From the IMG/VR virus record IMGVR_UViG_3300037119_005846, positions 1 through 64,000 of that record: DNA of 64,000 bases; one strand, written 5' to 3'. Shown here piece by piece: positions 9,581 through 18,770 of this stretch. Below the pieces are notes generated by a model that was not told the DNA's origin, ran no database searches, and saw nothing but the letters and a program-made list of their open reading frames with translations. The stretch comes from a virus. The translations under genes and the position numbers were made by a program. Every line of letters starts with the position of its first letter. Within the stretch, counting starts at the first letter, position 1.

Positions 9581-10489
9581 ATGACTGCAAGAGACAATGC
9601 AGCATCCGTACAGGGTGACGCGATTCGCATCACGCCACTCAACATCGACGGCACGATCAACGCGTCGAAGCCGATCCTGACGACGGACGGCTTCATCTCG
9701 GCGAGCTTCGGCACGGAGTTTGAAGATGGGGACGAAATTTCGGAGAAGGCAGCCAACGGCAAGGTCTGCATTCAATACAAAGCTGACGACTCGATGACGG
9801 GTATTACGTTCAATCTGTCACTGTGCTCGCCTGATCCCGAGGCCGCGGCTGTTCTCGCCGGCGGTGACGTGATCATGAGCTCGGCGTCTGGTCCCGTCGT
9901 TGGTTACTCGTCTCCGGGCGTCGGTGATCTCGTCGGTAACCCGGTGGCAATCGAGATCTGGTCGAAGGCGATCATCAACGGCAAGCCTGCTAGTGGTGAC
10001 CCGTACTGGGCATGGGTATTCCCGTACGTCCGCGTCCGCTACGACGGTGATCGTGAGTTCACCAATGGCGCGCTCGCGAACGAGTTCTCGGGAACCGGAG
10101 TCGGCAACGACGCTCTCGTCGCGGCCGGCCTCAACCCGGTCCGCCCCACGGATACCTTCGTCGTCTACCGCGGTGCTCTCACCAACCCGTTCAGCTACGT
10201 CCGCGCGGCGTCACTGCCGACCTTGGGCTGGAGCACGGTGGCATGGAGCGGTGGTGGCATCGGCCCGAGCGGCACGACCATCGCGGCGACTCTGGCGACC
10301 GGCGCTACCGCCGGCACCCCTGGCTCCTTCACGGGAGGCGCCGTCCCGGCCAACCTCGCCGCCCTGACCGGTGCCGCGCCGGCCATCGTCGCCTCGCCGA
10401 CCTCGGCGTGGACCGGAACACAGTACGTCGTGCTAGGTGACGGCAGCCACGCCTTCTGGAACGCGACAGCCTGGACGGCAGGGCACTGA
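9581..10489 (+). CDS. Major tail (tail tube) protein
   Basis: 302 residues, preceded by GAAAGGAGGG. The segment ISASFGTEFEDGDEISEKAA followed by CIQYK and NLSLCSPDPE is the tail-tube signature seen in actinophage siphoviruses. The last ~50 residues are Gly/Ala-rich with a WNATAW repeat, possibly an added surface domain. It would polymerise into the tail tube. It lies next to an Ig-like protein and upstream of connector genes, which fits. A head-decoration role is the alternative. Confidence 0.78.
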   Translation: MTARDNAASVQGDAIRITPLNIDGTINASKPILTTDGFISASFGTEFEDGDEISEKAANGKVCIQYKADDSMTGITFNLSLCSPDPEAAAVLAGGDVIMSSASGPVVGYSSPGVGDLVGNPVAIEIWSKAIINGKPASGDPYWAWVFPYVRVRYDGDREFTNGALANEFSGTGVGNDALVAAGLNPVRPTDTFVVYRGALTNPFSYVRAASLPTLGWSTVAWSGGGIGPSGTTIAATLATGATAGTPGSFTGGAVPANLAALTGAAPAIVASPTSAWTGTQYVVLGDGSHAFWNATAWTAGH

Positions 10490-10833
10490 TGCCAGACGAG
10501 TTCCGGAGCAAGGAGAACTTCCAGTCCGGCGACGAGTGGCTGACTGGTGGCGGGGGCACGGGAGCGCAGGCTCCTCCCGCCATCACAACGCTCACTCCGA
10601 GCACGGTCGGGAACACGCCGACGACTGTCGCGGTCGCTGGCACGTTCCTCAGTGACGTCACCACGGTCAACCACAAGCTCGGTGCTTCCGGTGCGAGCGG
10701 TACCTTGCCGCCGAACATCAACAGCCCGACGTCGCTGACGTTCCTCGCGGACTTCGCGACCGACGGCGTCTACACGATCACGGTGACCAGCCCGGACGGG
10801 ACATCGTCCGGGCTACCGCTCACGGTGTCCTAG
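10489..10833 (+). CDS. Ig-like (IPT/TIG-type) virion decoration protein
   Basis: 114 residues; the ATG overlaps the tail tube stop by one base. After a short polar N-terminus and a Gly linker, one domain reads PAITTLTPSTVGNTPTTVAV and ends DGVYTITVTSPDGTSSG, typical of an IPT/TIG immunoglobulin-like fold. Ig-like domains attached to tail tube proteins often bind carbohydrate on cell surfaces. Here the domain is a separate gene, so a decoration of the tail tube is the likely role. Confidence 0.75.
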   Translation: MPDEFRSKENFQSGDEWLTGGGGTGAQAPPAITTLTPSTVGNTPTTVAVAGTFLSDVTTVNHKLGASGASGTLPPNINSPTSLTFLADFATDGVYTITVTSPDGTSSGLPLTVS

Positions 10834-10876
10834 CCAGCGCAGTCTTCCTCCCCCCTCGAAGGCTGCCTGGAGACGG

Positions 10877-10900
10877 AGCCGCGGCTTGACGGCCGCGGCT
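10877..10900 (+). terminator. Hairpin terminator before GIY-YIG gene
   Basis: AGCCGCGGC and GCCGCGGCT make a perfect 9-bp stem with loop TTGACG. The loop is also the -35 box of the promoter below, so terminator and promoter overlap. Confidence 0.6.
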
Positions 10901-10915
10901 TCGTCGCGTTACACT
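10886..10915 (+). promoter_or_regulatory. Promoter of the GIY-YIG gene
   Basis: TTGACG (10886-10891), 18-base spacer, TACACT (10910-10915). Transcription would start about at the ATG (10923), predicting a leaderless message; no Shine-Dalgarno is present. Confidence 0.55.
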
Positions 10916-10922
10916 GGCGTGC

Positions 10923-11645
10923 ATGACACAGACGAGACAGTGGTCTGTCTACAGCTTGATCGATCCGCGAGACGACGTCGTACGATACGTAGGACTCACG
11001 ACGAATCCAACGAAACGTCTAAGACAACATCTCTACGCCGCGACGCACGGAGCGCCAACTCACTTGTACAAGTGGATTCGCACACTCATTGCGGCTGGTC
11101 TCAAGCCGACGATGAGAATACTTGAGGCAGATGAGTGGACGCGTAGTCAGGCTGATCTTCGCGAGCGCTACTGGATCTCAGAGTTTCGACGCGCTGATCT
11201 GTCACTAACGAATTACACGCGTGGCGGCGAGGGCGGCTGGGGTAGTACTGCAGTGTTCGGCACACGGGAGTATCGTGATCGAGTCTCGGCTGGCGTCAAG
11301 GCACGGTTTGCGAAGTACCCAAAGACACCATCGGAGCGAGGCATGGATGAGGCATGGCGCGACGCAGTTCGACAAGGCAATCGTCGCGCGTGGGACAACC
11401 CAGTCAAGCGTGATCAGATGCTAGAGCGGTTTCGCGCATCGTACTCGGCAACTATTGCGGCAATGACTGAAGAGGAGCGGCAGGCGCGACATGAGCGTCA
11501 CGTCATGGCCGGCAAGTCCATCACCCCCGAAGGACGTGAGCGCTGGAAGCGTCAGATGTTCACGAAGACATCTTGTCCTGACTGCGGCAGAGAGTTCAAC
11601 CGTGTCTGGATGAAGCGACATAAGACGATTGGGCAGTGCACATGA
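10923..11645 (+). CDS. GIY-YIG homing endonuclease with C-terminal zinc finger
   Basis: 240 residues beginning MTQTRQ. The GIY-YIG core appears as WSVYSLID...VRYVGLTTNPTKRLRQHL (GIY replaced by VYS, YIG by YVG), with the catalytic Arg in the helix and Glu in ERYWISEF. A long basic middle follows, then CPDCGREFNRVWMKRH...C, a C2HC-type zinc finger. It interrupts the tail module between the Ig-like protein and a methyltransferase. It begins with the recurrent ACACAGAC octamer as codons 2-4. Codon use is AT-richer than neighbours, as in the HNH gene. Confidence 0.87.
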   Translation: MTQTRQWSVYSLIDPRDDVVRYVGLTTNPTKRLRQHLYAATHGAPTHLYKWIRTLIAAGLKPTMRILEADEWTRSQADLRERYWISEFRRADLSLTNYTRGGEGGWGSTAVFGTREYRDRVSAGVKARFAKYPKTPSERGMDEAWRDAVRQGNRRAWDNPVKRDQMLERFRASYSATIAAMTEEERQARHERHVMAGKSITPEGRERWKRQMFTKTSCPDCGREFNRVWMKRHKTIGQCT

Positions 11646-12304
11646 CTCTGCCACCTGACGACCCGGCGCATCAAGACTTCGAGGTTCAGTGGTGGGGCGA
11701 CTGCGCAAACACGTTCTCCGAGGAGACGAAGCAGATCACCTACGCCTACCGGATGGGGCTGGTCCAGACGACGCTGGGTGAGAAGTGGCCGGTGTACGAC
11801 GTCGGCCACAGAGTCATCGTCGACGTCGGCGGCGGCCCGTCGAGCATTCTCCTGAAGTGTCTCAACGTCGGCGCCGGCAGCATGGTCATCGATCCGGGCG
11901 CCTACCCGGAATGGACGCGAGCGCGATACGAGCACTGCGACATCACGGTGTTGCGCGCGCACGCAGAACGCGCGCTGGCGGCGATCAACGAAGAGTCGTT
12001 CGACGAGGCATGGTGCTACAACGTCCTTCAGCACGTCATCGACCCATACGAGATCCTGCGCGAGGCGCGTCGCGTGGCCGGCCGCATCCGCATCTTCGAG
12101 TGGGTCAACACGGAGCCGTCACTCGGGCACCCGCACAAGCTCCTGCCCGAGGCACTAGACGAGATACTGGCCGGAACCGGCCGTGTCGACGACATTCATG
12201 AGAACGGGTGTCACGGCCAGGCGTACTACGGCACGTTCCTGACGAGGCCTTTCGGGCCTGATAAGGTAGCTGGCTCGGTACAGACCACAGACAGGAGACA
12301 GTGA
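11642..12304 (+). CDS. Class I SAM-dependent methyltransferase
   Basis: 220 residues from the ATG of an ATGA overlap with the endonuclease. RVIVDVGGGPSSILLKCLNV is motif I (SAM-binding glycine loop); an acidic residue in VIDPGAYP follows in the position of motif II, and DEAWCYNVLQHVIDP matches motif IV/V of small-molecule or glycan methyltransferases. The substrate cannot be told from sequence. A glycosyltransferase lies at 25 kb, so methylation of a glycan on the virion is one possibility. The end overlaps a repeat-bearing leader (ACCACAGACAGG) of the next gene. Confidence 0.8.
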   Translation: MTLPPDDPAHQDFEVQWWGDCANTFSEETKQITYAYRMGLVQTTLGEKWPVYDVGHRVIVDVGGGPSSILLKCLNVGAGSMVIDPGAYPEWTRARYEHCDITVLRAHAERALAAINEESFDEAWCYNVLQHVIDPYEILREARRVAGRIRIFEWVNTEPSLGHPHKLLPEALDEILAGTGRVDDIHENGCHGQAYYGTFLTRPFGPDKVAGSVQTTDRRQ

Positions 12305-12305
12305 C

Positions 12306-12617
12306 ATGACGACGGATGTCGTCCTGAGCGACAGCATCATCGACTCGGCGCGTGAGCTACGCCGTATTCGTGACCAGCTCGGGAAGCTGAAGAGAAGTGA
12401 GACGCAGCTGCGTGACTCGATCATGAGCGCGCTCGACGGCGCGCCGCGCGGGCTGACTGCGAGCGGAATGCCGGTCGCACACGTCGAGACACAGCACCGC
12501 CGGGGTGTCTCGAGAGACAAGCTCGAGGCAATGTATCCGGAAGTGTTCGAGGCAGTGATGGAGGAGACAGAGGTGAAGGTCCTCAAGATCGACCTGATGA
12601 GCGAGGTGACGCTGTGA
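12306..12617 (+). CDS. Hypothetical protein with coiled-coil start
   Basis: 103 residues. The first 45 residues form an amphipathic helix (SARELRRIRDQLGKLKRSET). The second half contains HRRGVSRDKLEAMYPEVFEA and a VKVLKIDLM strand. I have seen similar small proteins in actinophages but know no function. CAGGAGACAG provides the ribosome site and carries the CACAGACAGGA leader repeat. Its stop overlaps the next start. Confidence 0.7.
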   Translation: MTTDVVLSDSIIDSARELRRIRDQLGKLKRSETQLRDSIMSALDGAPRGLTASGMPVAHVETQHRRGVSRDKLEAMYPEVFEAVMEETEVKVLKIDLMSEVTL

Positions 12618-13069
12618 CGAAGTTCGCGCGTGCTCCTCGTCTGACGACGATGGGTGAGAAGGTGATCAAGGACTATCACCCGGAACTGGACGGCATCCGC
12701 GTCGACTTCGTGCTCCGTGACACGACGATCATGGCCGGCAAGAAAGAGATCTGGGGGCGTGCCAAGAAGGTGACCGGTCTCACGGCGTTCTTGGCCGACA
12801 GTGACGAGACGGGCGACGAGTTCTTTCTCATTGAGATCTCGCAGGGCATCTGGGACAAGCTGAATGAAGCCGAGCGCACGGCACTGATCGACCACGAGCT
12901 GTGCCACTGCGTCGCCGAGCGAGCGGGTGAAGACCCGACCAGCCCCGCGACACTCAAGCTCCGAACGCATGATTTCGAAGAGTTCCACGAGATCATCAAG
13001 CGCCACGGCCTGTGGCGCCCCGACATGGAAGCGGCGGCCGCGACATTCGATGAGGTCCTTGAGACGTGA
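12614..13069 (+). CDS. Putative phage metallopeptidase (DHELCH zinc motif)
   Basis: 151 residues from GTG, GTGA overlap upstream. The motif LIDHELCHCVAE is the HExxH-like zinc site of the putative phage metallopeptidase family (here HELCH), with HDFEEFHEIIKRHGLW supplying candidate third ligands. Such proteins resemble Irre/WrpM-type peptidases. The substrate is unknown. Its place among head-tail genes could mean either virion maturation or host-protein cleavage. Confidence 0.78.
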   Translation: MTKFARAPRLTTMGEKVIKDYHPELDGIRVDFVLRDTTIMAGKKEIWGRAKKVTGLTAFLADSDETGDEFFLIEISQGIWDKLNEAERTALIDHELCHCVAERAGEDPTSPATLKLRTHDFEEFHEIIKRHGLWRPDMEAAAATFDEVLET

Positions 13070-13254
13070 ACCTCGAGGAGGCGATTCGTATCTCTACGAG
13101 CGCACTCCAGATCGAGAGCATGATGCAGAAGCTCGGCAAAGAGCTGGATGCAGTCGACGGCGTCACGGTGAATCATCACCGCATGCTCGACAACGCGCGT
13201 CAGGCGATGAGAATGCTGGCTGAGTCACTGAGGCCGCTGGTCAACGAAGAGTAA
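13066..13254 (+). CDS. Small helical protein
   Basis: 62 residues from GTG (GTGA overlap). Two predicted helices (LEEAIRISTSALQIESMMQKL and LDNARQAMRMLAESLRPL) suggest a helical hairpin. No known family. It is part of the coupled run 12306-13254. Confidence 0.6.
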   Translation: MNLEEAIRISTSALQIESMMQKLGKELDAVDGVTVNHHRMLDNARQAMRMLAESLRPLVNEE

Positions 13255-13263
13255 GCTGACGGC

Positions 13264-13719
13264 GTGGCTGTTGATGTAACATTCGTGGTCAATCCTGCGG
13301 GGTACCAATCAGCCTTCAAGAGCTGGAACGGCTCGCCGGTCGGCAGGTACATGAGGGAGAAGACCGCGCTGGTCAAGGCGGCGGCGATCCTCGAGGCGCC
13401 GGGACCGGGACACGCGCCCGTGAACACGACCGGAATCATCTACGGCACTGGCGCACTGAAAGCATCGATCATCTCAACAGAGAGTCATCACATGCCCGGG
13501 CGAGACCTCGAGGGTCACGTCATCGCTCTCGCGAAGCACGCGCTGTGGGTGCACAACGGGACACGCGGTCCGTACGTCATCAAGCCCAAAAGTCCAACTG
13601 GTCATCTCCGCTTCTTCGACCTCAAGCGCGGGCACATGGTCATCACCAAGCGAGTGATCCACCCCGGTGTTCGGATCAAACAACCGTTCTTGCTGAAGGC
13701 GCTCAAGCGAGCCATCTGA
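13264..13719 (+). CDS. Head-tail connector, HK97 gp10-like
   Basis: 151 residues from GTG. TAAGCT, overlapping the previous stop, lies exactly six bases upstream, so the gene may also have its own leaderless transcript. The pattern ALWVHNGTRGPYVIKPK...RVIHPGVRIKQPFLLKALKRA matches the HK97 gp10-like family of head-tail joining and tail-completion proteins (His-Pro-Gly then PFL..AL at the C-terminus). It would sit in the neck, next to the adaptor encoded next. Confidence 0.78.
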   Translation: MAVDVTFVVNPAGYQSAFKSWNGSPVGRYMREKTALVKAAAILEAPGPGHAPVNTTGIIYGTGALKASIISTESHHMPGRDLEGHVIALAKHALWVHNGTRGPYVIKPKSPTGHLRFFDLKRGHMVITKRVIHPGVRIKQPFLLKALKRAI

Positions 13720-13736
13720 CGATTCGAGCTCCAAGG

Positions 13737-13742
13737 TAGTAT
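13737..13742 (+). promoter_or_regulatory. Candidate leaderless -10 box
   Basis: TAGTAT, exactly six bases before the GTG at 13749; no Shine-Dalgarno precedes that start. No good -35 is seen. Confidence 0.35.
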
Positions 13743-13748
13743 CGCTGC

Positions 13749-14531
13749 GTGGCAGCTCCACTGACGCCGTGGGTCTCTATCTATGATGTGCTCGGGCGAT
13801 ACGCACCCGAGCTGATTGATCCTGATACTGGCGAGATCATCGGTGATCCGATCGTTGTCGCCCAGTGGCAGAGCGCGATCGACTACGCGACATGGACGCT
13901 GTCAACGCTCTCACGCGGGGCAGTTCATCCTGAAGAGTGCTGGATCGATGAGTACTTGACCACGGCCAGCTGCAAGATCCAGCTGCGTCATCAGCCGCTT
14001 CTTACGGTCATCCGCGTTGACGCGGTCACGGTGTGCGGCAGCTCGATCAACGCGCCGAGCGAGATCGAGTACTGTCTGATCGACCCGCGCACGATCGACG
14101 TCTGTTGCTCTACCGGTGGAGTGACATCATCGCAGTGCGGCTGCTTCCAGACCGCTATCCGCGTCTACTACCGAACAGACTCGACGCTGCCACCGAGCAC
14201 GGAATACCTCATCGCATGGCTCGCGAATCAGCTCATGCTCCAGCAAAGTGGCAGAGCGTGCGAGCTTCCTCAGCGCGTCACGTCGGTCTCGCGCCAGGGC
14301 GTCAGCTGGTCGTTCGTCGACCCGATGGACTTCCTTGACAAGGGTCTGACCGGCATCGGTCAGGTAGACACGTGGGTCTCACTCGTTAGATTGAACTATC
14401 CGTCGTCGCGCCTGATCGATCCACTTCGCTCGCAGTTGCGCACCACGCGACGTGTCAACTGCGACGGCGCTGAGTTCCAGTCTGTCGAGTATTCTCCCAG
14501 CTTCAACGTCACGACAGACATGGTGGGATGA
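13749..14531 (+). CDS. Head-to-tail adaptor
   Basis: 260 residues from GTG. The protein has the form of actinophage neck adaptors: helical N-terminus ([19 protein letters not shown]), a Cys-containing middle, and the conserved [32 protein letters not shown] segment broken here only for length; it ends with a variable loop region. It would bind the portal ring and receive the tail. It overlaps the collagen-like fibre gene by ATGA. Confidence 0.8.
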   Translation: MAAPLTPWVSIYDVLGRYAPELIDPDTGEIIGDPIVVAQWQSAIDYATWTLSTLSRGAVHPEECWIDEYLTTASCKIQLRHQPLLTVIRVDAVTVCGSSINAPSEIEYCLIDPRTIDVCCSTGGVTSSQCGCFQTAIRVYYRTDSTLPPSTEYLIAWLANQLMLQQSGRACELPQRVTSVSRQGVSWSFVDPMDFLDKGLTGIGQVDTWVSLVRLNYPSSRLIDPLRSQLRTTRRVNCDGAEFQSVEYSPSFNVTTDMVG

Positions 14532-17383
14532 TGACGATCAGCGACAAGTGGCTCAAGTCCGGCTACCCAGCGACACTCGACGCCGGCGTCGAGTCAAGTA
14601 TCGCGCCGTTCCAGGACAACACCGAGGAAGAGATCACGGCGCGAATCCTTCGTAACTTCGCGTACGAGATCGATCAGATCCTGACCGAGTGGATTGGCGA
14701 GGGGCATGGACCACCGGGAGCGACCGGAGCGACCGGGCCGCCCGGCGCCGGTTTCAACTACGTGGGCGTCACCGGAGACGACCCACACGTCGGCGTTAAC
14801 TCACTAACTGTGGGTGAGATTCCGGCGGGCGGCTGGTCCACCGGCGATCTCGTCTTGGCGTTCTACTCGTACGAGGGCGGCGGCGGCGGCAGTGTGCCGA
14901 CGATCGTGCCGCAGCTCTGGGTCTACAATGAAGAGCCGACGACAATCTGGACGTGGATTGGCGAGATAGCCAGTCCTATTCCCGGACCGATCGGTCAGAC
15001 CGGCGCAACCGGACCAACTGGTGAGCGAGGCTCATCCGGGACGACAGGAGAGACAGGTCCGCGTGGCATTCAGGGCTACGTTGGCATGCCTGGTTCGACC
15101 GGACCGATCGGGCCGCCGGGGCCTAGCGGGCGGCCCGGACCGTCAGGCTCACCGGGACCCTCCGGTTCATCTGGAGCAGCCGGGCCCGCGGGTGGTCCAA
15201 CAGGTCCATCGGGCGTGTCTGGCGCCGTCGGTCCTTCAGGTCCTCCCGGTGCGACAGGGCCGGCCGGGCCGTCTGGAGCATCTGGCCCTCCCGGCACCGG
15301 CGGCGGAGGTAGCGGTGATGGAGCGACTGGAGCGACTGGAGCGACAGGAGCGACAGGCGTCAAGGGAACAACGGGAGCTACCGGACCAACCGGGCCAACC
15401 GGTGCAGGGACGACCGGCGCGACCGGGCCAGTAGGCGCAGGAACAACTGGAGCGACCGGGCCAGCTGGCTCTGTCGGTGCGACAGGCTCGACCGGACCTG
15501 CTGGCACCGTCGGTGCGACAGGCGCGACTGGACCAGCCGGTGTCACGGGACCAACCGGCACCGGCGGACTGACAGGCGCAACGGGACCGACCGGCGCGAC
15601 AGGAGCAGCCGGCTCTGGTGTCGCTATCAAGGGCACGCTGTCCGGCACCGGTACAGCGCTGCCGTCGTCACCGGTCGTCGGTGACATGTGGATTCTTGGC
15701 TCGCCGGTGCCGACTGCCGCGCCTGATCCACCTGCCGGGTCAAAGGCGCCTGGCGACGGTATCGTCTGGTCCGGCTCAGTATGGAACAACGTTGGCCCAA
15801 TTCGTGGGCCGCAGGGTGACATCGGTCCTACCGGGCCCGCGGGAGTAACGGGAGTAACAGGAACAAGCGGCGCGACAGGAGTAACCGGACCCACCGGATT
15901 GACGGGTGTCACCGGACCGACTGGTGTCACCGGCACAGTCGGAACGACGGGAGCGACTGGACCCACCGGACCTGTGGGTACTACTGGTCCTACAGGCGTG
16001 ACAGGAGCAGCCGGGGTAACTGGGGTCACCGGGGCAACAGGCGTCGGCGCTACCGGTGTCACAGGACCGACTGGTGTGACAGGAGCAACCGGTGCCGGCG
16101 TGACTGGCGCGACAGGGCCAACCGGTGTGACGGGAGCGACGGGTGCCGGAGTTACCGGGGCGACAGGACCGACTGGTCCTACCGGGCCGACCGGCGTGAC
16201 AGGAACTGCGGGTGTCACGGGAGCCACCGGCGCAACCGCGACGGGTGCCGTCCTGACTACGCGCACGATTTCCACGACCGCGCCACTGACCGGCGGTGGT
16301 GACCTGTCTGCGGACCGTACTTTCGCGATCACCGACTTCACCGTGTCGACAAAGGGTACGGTCCCGACTCCTGGCGGCACGAGCAGTGGCCGGTTCCTGA
16401 TGGACGACGGCACCTGGACCGTTCCACCGTCGACGTCCAGCTCGGCGTCCGGGGTGTTCCCGTTCATGTACTCGACGTCGACGACGGAGCCGCCGACCGG
16501 TTCCCAGATCCGCGGCAACAACGCCACGTTCACGTCGTCCACGAAGTTGTGGATCATGGAGACGACCACCGACGGCCTCGACGTCACCGTCGGTCTCGGC
16601 CGGATCAAGGCCGGGTTCCAGGTGTACGTGCAGGACTACTCGTCGTCGGCCCGCTACGCCCTGTTCAACGTCACCGCCGACGCCACCGACAAAGGCGTCT
16701 ACTGGGAGGTGACCGTCGCGCTGGCGTCGTCGGCTGGCACCGTCCCGGCCGGCAAGATCGCCTTGCAGACGTTGTCGTCGGCGCAGGCATCGAAGGTGTT
16801 CTCGACGACGGCGACGATCCCAGGGATCGTCCCCGGCTCGAACGGTGCCACCACCTCGTTCCTGCGTGGCGACGCCACCTGGGCGACCCCGTCGACCACG
16901 CCGGCCGCGTCGACGATCACGCCGGCGATGATGGCCAACGGCGACTTCGGTGACTTCACCGTCGCCTCCAACGTCGCCACCATCGACGCCGCCGCCGTCA
17001 CGTTGGCGAAGATGGCGAACCTCGCCCAAGACCAAGTGATCGGCCGCACTACCGCCTCGACCGGTGTACCGGAGACGTTCACCGTCACCGCCGCGGCACG
17101 CACCGTCCTCGACGACACCACTACCGCGGCGATGCTGACGACGTTGGGCGCCCAACCCGTCGACTCGGACCTGACGACGATCGCCGGCCTGACCGCCACG
17201 ACCGACAACATCATCCAGTCGGTCGGCTCGGCGTGGGCGTCACGCACGCCGGCGCAGGCTCGCACCGCCCTCGCTGTACCCCAGGCTCTCAACGGACTGG
17301 TCGCCGTGTGGAAGGGCACCGCCGCTGAGTATGCCGCTATCGGCACTAAAGACGCCAACACCCTCTATGCCGTCACCGCCTAG
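14528..17383 (+). CDS. Collagen-like tail fibre
   Basis: 951 residues. Residues 1-55 look like an attachment domain. Two collagen-like tracts follow (about 58-350 and 430-590), mainly GATGATGP and GVTGPTG triplets, separated by a ~75-residue non-collagen insert. The C-terminal ~370 residues are fibre modules: [33 protein letters not shown], and a closing [20 protein letters not shown] segment typical of phage receptor-binding proteins. It probably forms a long trimeric fibre. The low-complexity tract is a likely site of slippage and length variation. Confidence 0.88.
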   Translation: MMTISDKWLKSGYPATLDAGVESSIAPFQDNTEEEITARILRNFAYEIDQILTEWIGEGHGPPGATGATGPPGAGFNYVGVTGDDPHVGVNSLTVGEIPAGGWSTGDLVLAFYSYEGGGGGSVPTIVPQLWVYNEEPTTIWTWIGEIASPIPGPIGQTGATGPTGERGSSGTTGETGPRGIQGYVGMPGSTGPIGPPGPSGRPGPSGSPGPSGSSGAAGPAGGPTGPSGVSGAVGPSGPPGATGPAGPSGASGPPGTGGGGSGDGATGATGATGATGVKGTTGATGPTGPTGAGTTGATGPVGAGTTGATGPAGSVGATGSTGPAGTVGATGATGPAGVTGPTGTGGLTGATGPTGATGAAGSGVAIKGTLSGTGTALPSSPVVGDMWILGSPVPTAAPDPPAGSKAPGDGIVWSGSVWNNVGPIRGPQGDIGPTGPAGVTGVTGTSGATGVTGPTGLTGVTGPTGVTGTVGTTGATGPTGPVGTTGPTGVTGAAGVTGVTGATGVGATGVTGPTGVTGATGAGVTGATGPTGVTGATGAGVTGATGPTGPTGPTGVTGTAGVTGATGATATGAVLTTRTISTTAPLTGGGDLSADRTFAITDFTVSTKGTVPTPGGTSSGRFLMDDGTWTVPPSTSSSASGVFPFMYSTSTTEPPTGSQIRGNNATFTSSTKLWIMETTTDGLDVTVGLGRIKAGFQVYVQDYSSSARYALFNVTADATDKGVYWEVTVALASSAGTVPAGKIALQTLSSAQASKVFSTTATIPGIVPGSNGATTSFLRGDATWATPSTTPAASTITPAMMANGDFGDFTVASNVATIDAAAVTLAKMANLAQDQVIGRTTASTGVPETFTVTAAARTVLDDTTTAAMLTTLGAQPVDSDLTTIAGLTATTDNIIQSVGSAWASRTPAQARTALAVPQALNGLVAVWKGTAAEYAAIGTKDANTLYAVTA

Positions 17384-18005
17384 GAGATGACAGAACCAAT
17401 GCGTCACGGGGGAACAAGCTACAAGTTCGCTCACCATCGCACCGTCGATGGCGAGCGCTGTCTCATCTGGGGCAATGGGATCGGCGAGGTGCTCATCCCT
17501 GTCGCCTCTCCCGAATATAGCGAAGCTCTTCACGATCGGTCCTGGGACCACAACGCTCTCGTCAACAGTGGCGAGGATGACATCCTCAACGTGTACTTCC
17601 GCAACACGACCAGGCTGACGACGTTCTACGGGCGCCTCTACGGCGGCGGTTCTCCCGATGACACGGCCACCTTGACCACGGTGGGTACCGAGGTGACCAC
17701 GCCAACTACGCAGGGCTATACCCCTGTGTCGTGGGCGACCGCTGACTTCGGTGCTCCTGCGAACATCACCACGTCGCAGACAACGACCTCATCGGTGAAG
17801 ACGTTCGGGCCTGCTACGGCTACGTGGGCGGTGGCTAACCGTCTTGCGCTGTGTTCAGTGAACTCAGGCACCACGGGCACTCCTGGTCTGATCGCTTGGG
17901 TAGCTCTGTCGACTGCTCGCACGCTCGTCAACACCGACACGCTCGATGTGTCCATCGCCGTGGGGCTGGACTGAGTACCCTCTACGCCGTAACCGCCCTA
18001 GGAGA
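17359..18005 (+). repeat. Imperfect 30-bp direct repeat flanking the 17387-17974 gene
   Basis: ACCCTCTATGCCGTCACCGC followed by CTAGGAGA (17360-17387) recurs as ACCCTCTACGCCGTAACCGC followed by CCTAGGAGA (17977-18005), with few mismatches and one indel. Copy one encodes the fibre's final TLYAVTA; copy two encodes the same peptide out of any gene. Confidence 0.75.
17387..17974 (+). CDS. Hypothetical virion/adhesion protein
   Basis: 195 residues; TAGGAG overlapping the previous stop is the ribosome site. The chain is Thr/Ser-rich and beta-like, with a Trp-Gly (CLIWGNGIGEVLIP) N-terminal region. Being bracketed by two copies of the fibre's 3' end suggests it arrived by insertion. No family recognised. 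Confidence 0.7.
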   Translation: MTEPMRHGGTSYKFAHHRTVDGERCLIWGNGIGEVLIPVASPEYSEALHDRSWDHNALVNSGEDDILNVYFRNTTRLTTFYGRLYGGGSPDDTATLTTVGTEVTTPTTQGYTPVSWATADFGAPANITTSQTTTSSVKTFGPATATWAVANRLALCSVNSGTTGTPGLIAWVALSTARTLVNTDTLDVSIAVGLD

Positions 18006-18010
18006 ACAAC

Positions 18011-18316
18011 ATGGCCCTCATTGATGATTACGCCGCCATCTGGCAGAACGACACCGAGTTCAGGCAGCGGCTCACCGTCCAGTTCGCACAGACGATGACG
18101 TCGATCCTGGCCGGCACCCCATCCGTCGAACACGTCAATCTCGGCCGGCTGTACGCCCAGTCACCGGACACGGCAATCAACCAGGCGTTGCCGTTCTGCG
18201 GGGCGTTCATCCTCAACCGTGGCGACTCGGACCCGTCCGACGACACCCAGATGGTGGCCGCCGTCGAACAGTCGATCGGCATGCTCGTCACCCTCGGCGT
18301 CGGCATCCCGGCATGA
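18011..18316 (+). CDS. Small virion-associated protein
   Basis: 101 residues with a clear AGGAGA site. It has a helical N-terminal half (ALIDDYAAIWQNDTEFRQRL) and no membrane segment. Similar ~100-residue proteins occur among phage tail genes, often of unknown function; I infer a tail or baseplate role from position. Overlaps the next start by ATGA. Confidence 0.68.
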   Translation: MALIDDYAAIWQNDTEFRQRLTVQFAQTMTSILAGTPSVEHVNLGRLYAQSPDTAINQALPFCGAFILNRGDSDPSDDTQMVAAVEQSIGMLVTLGVGIPA

Positions 18317-18768
18317 GTTCCCTGAACCTCGTCTCGGTGACGGCGACGTCGTCGGGGTTGACGACGGCCACGACCGCCTACACGGCAGACGACACGCTCG
18401 GCGCCCTCATGTCGTGGAACGTGACGGCGGCGAAAGGGTTGATCCTCGGCGCCGTCATCACCGACGTGTCCGACATCATCGGTGCCGTCGACGTGTTCCT
18501 GTTCGACAGGTCCGTCACGTTCGGCACCGACAACGCCGCCCCGTCGATCTCCGACGCCGACATCCTGTTCGACATCGGCGTCATCAACTTCCCGTACCCG
18601 TACGACCTGGGCGGCGCCCGAGCCGCGTCGGTCGACTCGATCGCCCTGCCGTACACCGCCAACGCCTCGACCACCATCTACGGCGGGCTGGTCACCCGGT
18701 CGGGGCACACTTTCTTCGGTGCCGCCTCGGCGCTGCAAGTGAGGCTGCTCGTCTCGACGGACTCGTAA
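18313..18768 (+). CDS. Beta-rich tail appendage protein
   Basis: 151 residues, ATGA overlap upstream. The motif IIGAVDVFLFDRSVTFGTDN and SISDADILFDIG belong to a small jelly-roll-like protein family common in phage fibre operons. Probably a subunit or cap of a tail fibre. Confidence 0.72.
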   Translation: MSSLNLVSVTATSSGLTTATTAYTADDTLGALMSWNVTAAKGLILGAVITDVSDIIGAVDVFLFDRSVTFGTDNAAPSISDADILFDIGVINFPYPYDLGGARAASVDSIALPYTANASTTIYGGLVTRSGHTFFGAASALQVRLLVSTDS

Positions 18769-18770
18769 CG

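Noticed and set aside
8335-9771. 478-residue minus-strand ORF opposite the capsid gene
   Set aside because: Shadow of the GC-rich capsid and tail tube genes; Arg/Asp-rich composition, no motif.
15076-16608. 510-residue minus-strand ORF, Pro/Val-rich
   Set aside because: It is the antisense of the Gly-X-Y repeats of the fibre gene; composition follows from the repeat and there is no ribosome site.
15776-17155. 459-residue minus-strand ORF
   Set aside because: Antisense shadow of the fibre C-terminus; Arg/Gly/Ser composition only.
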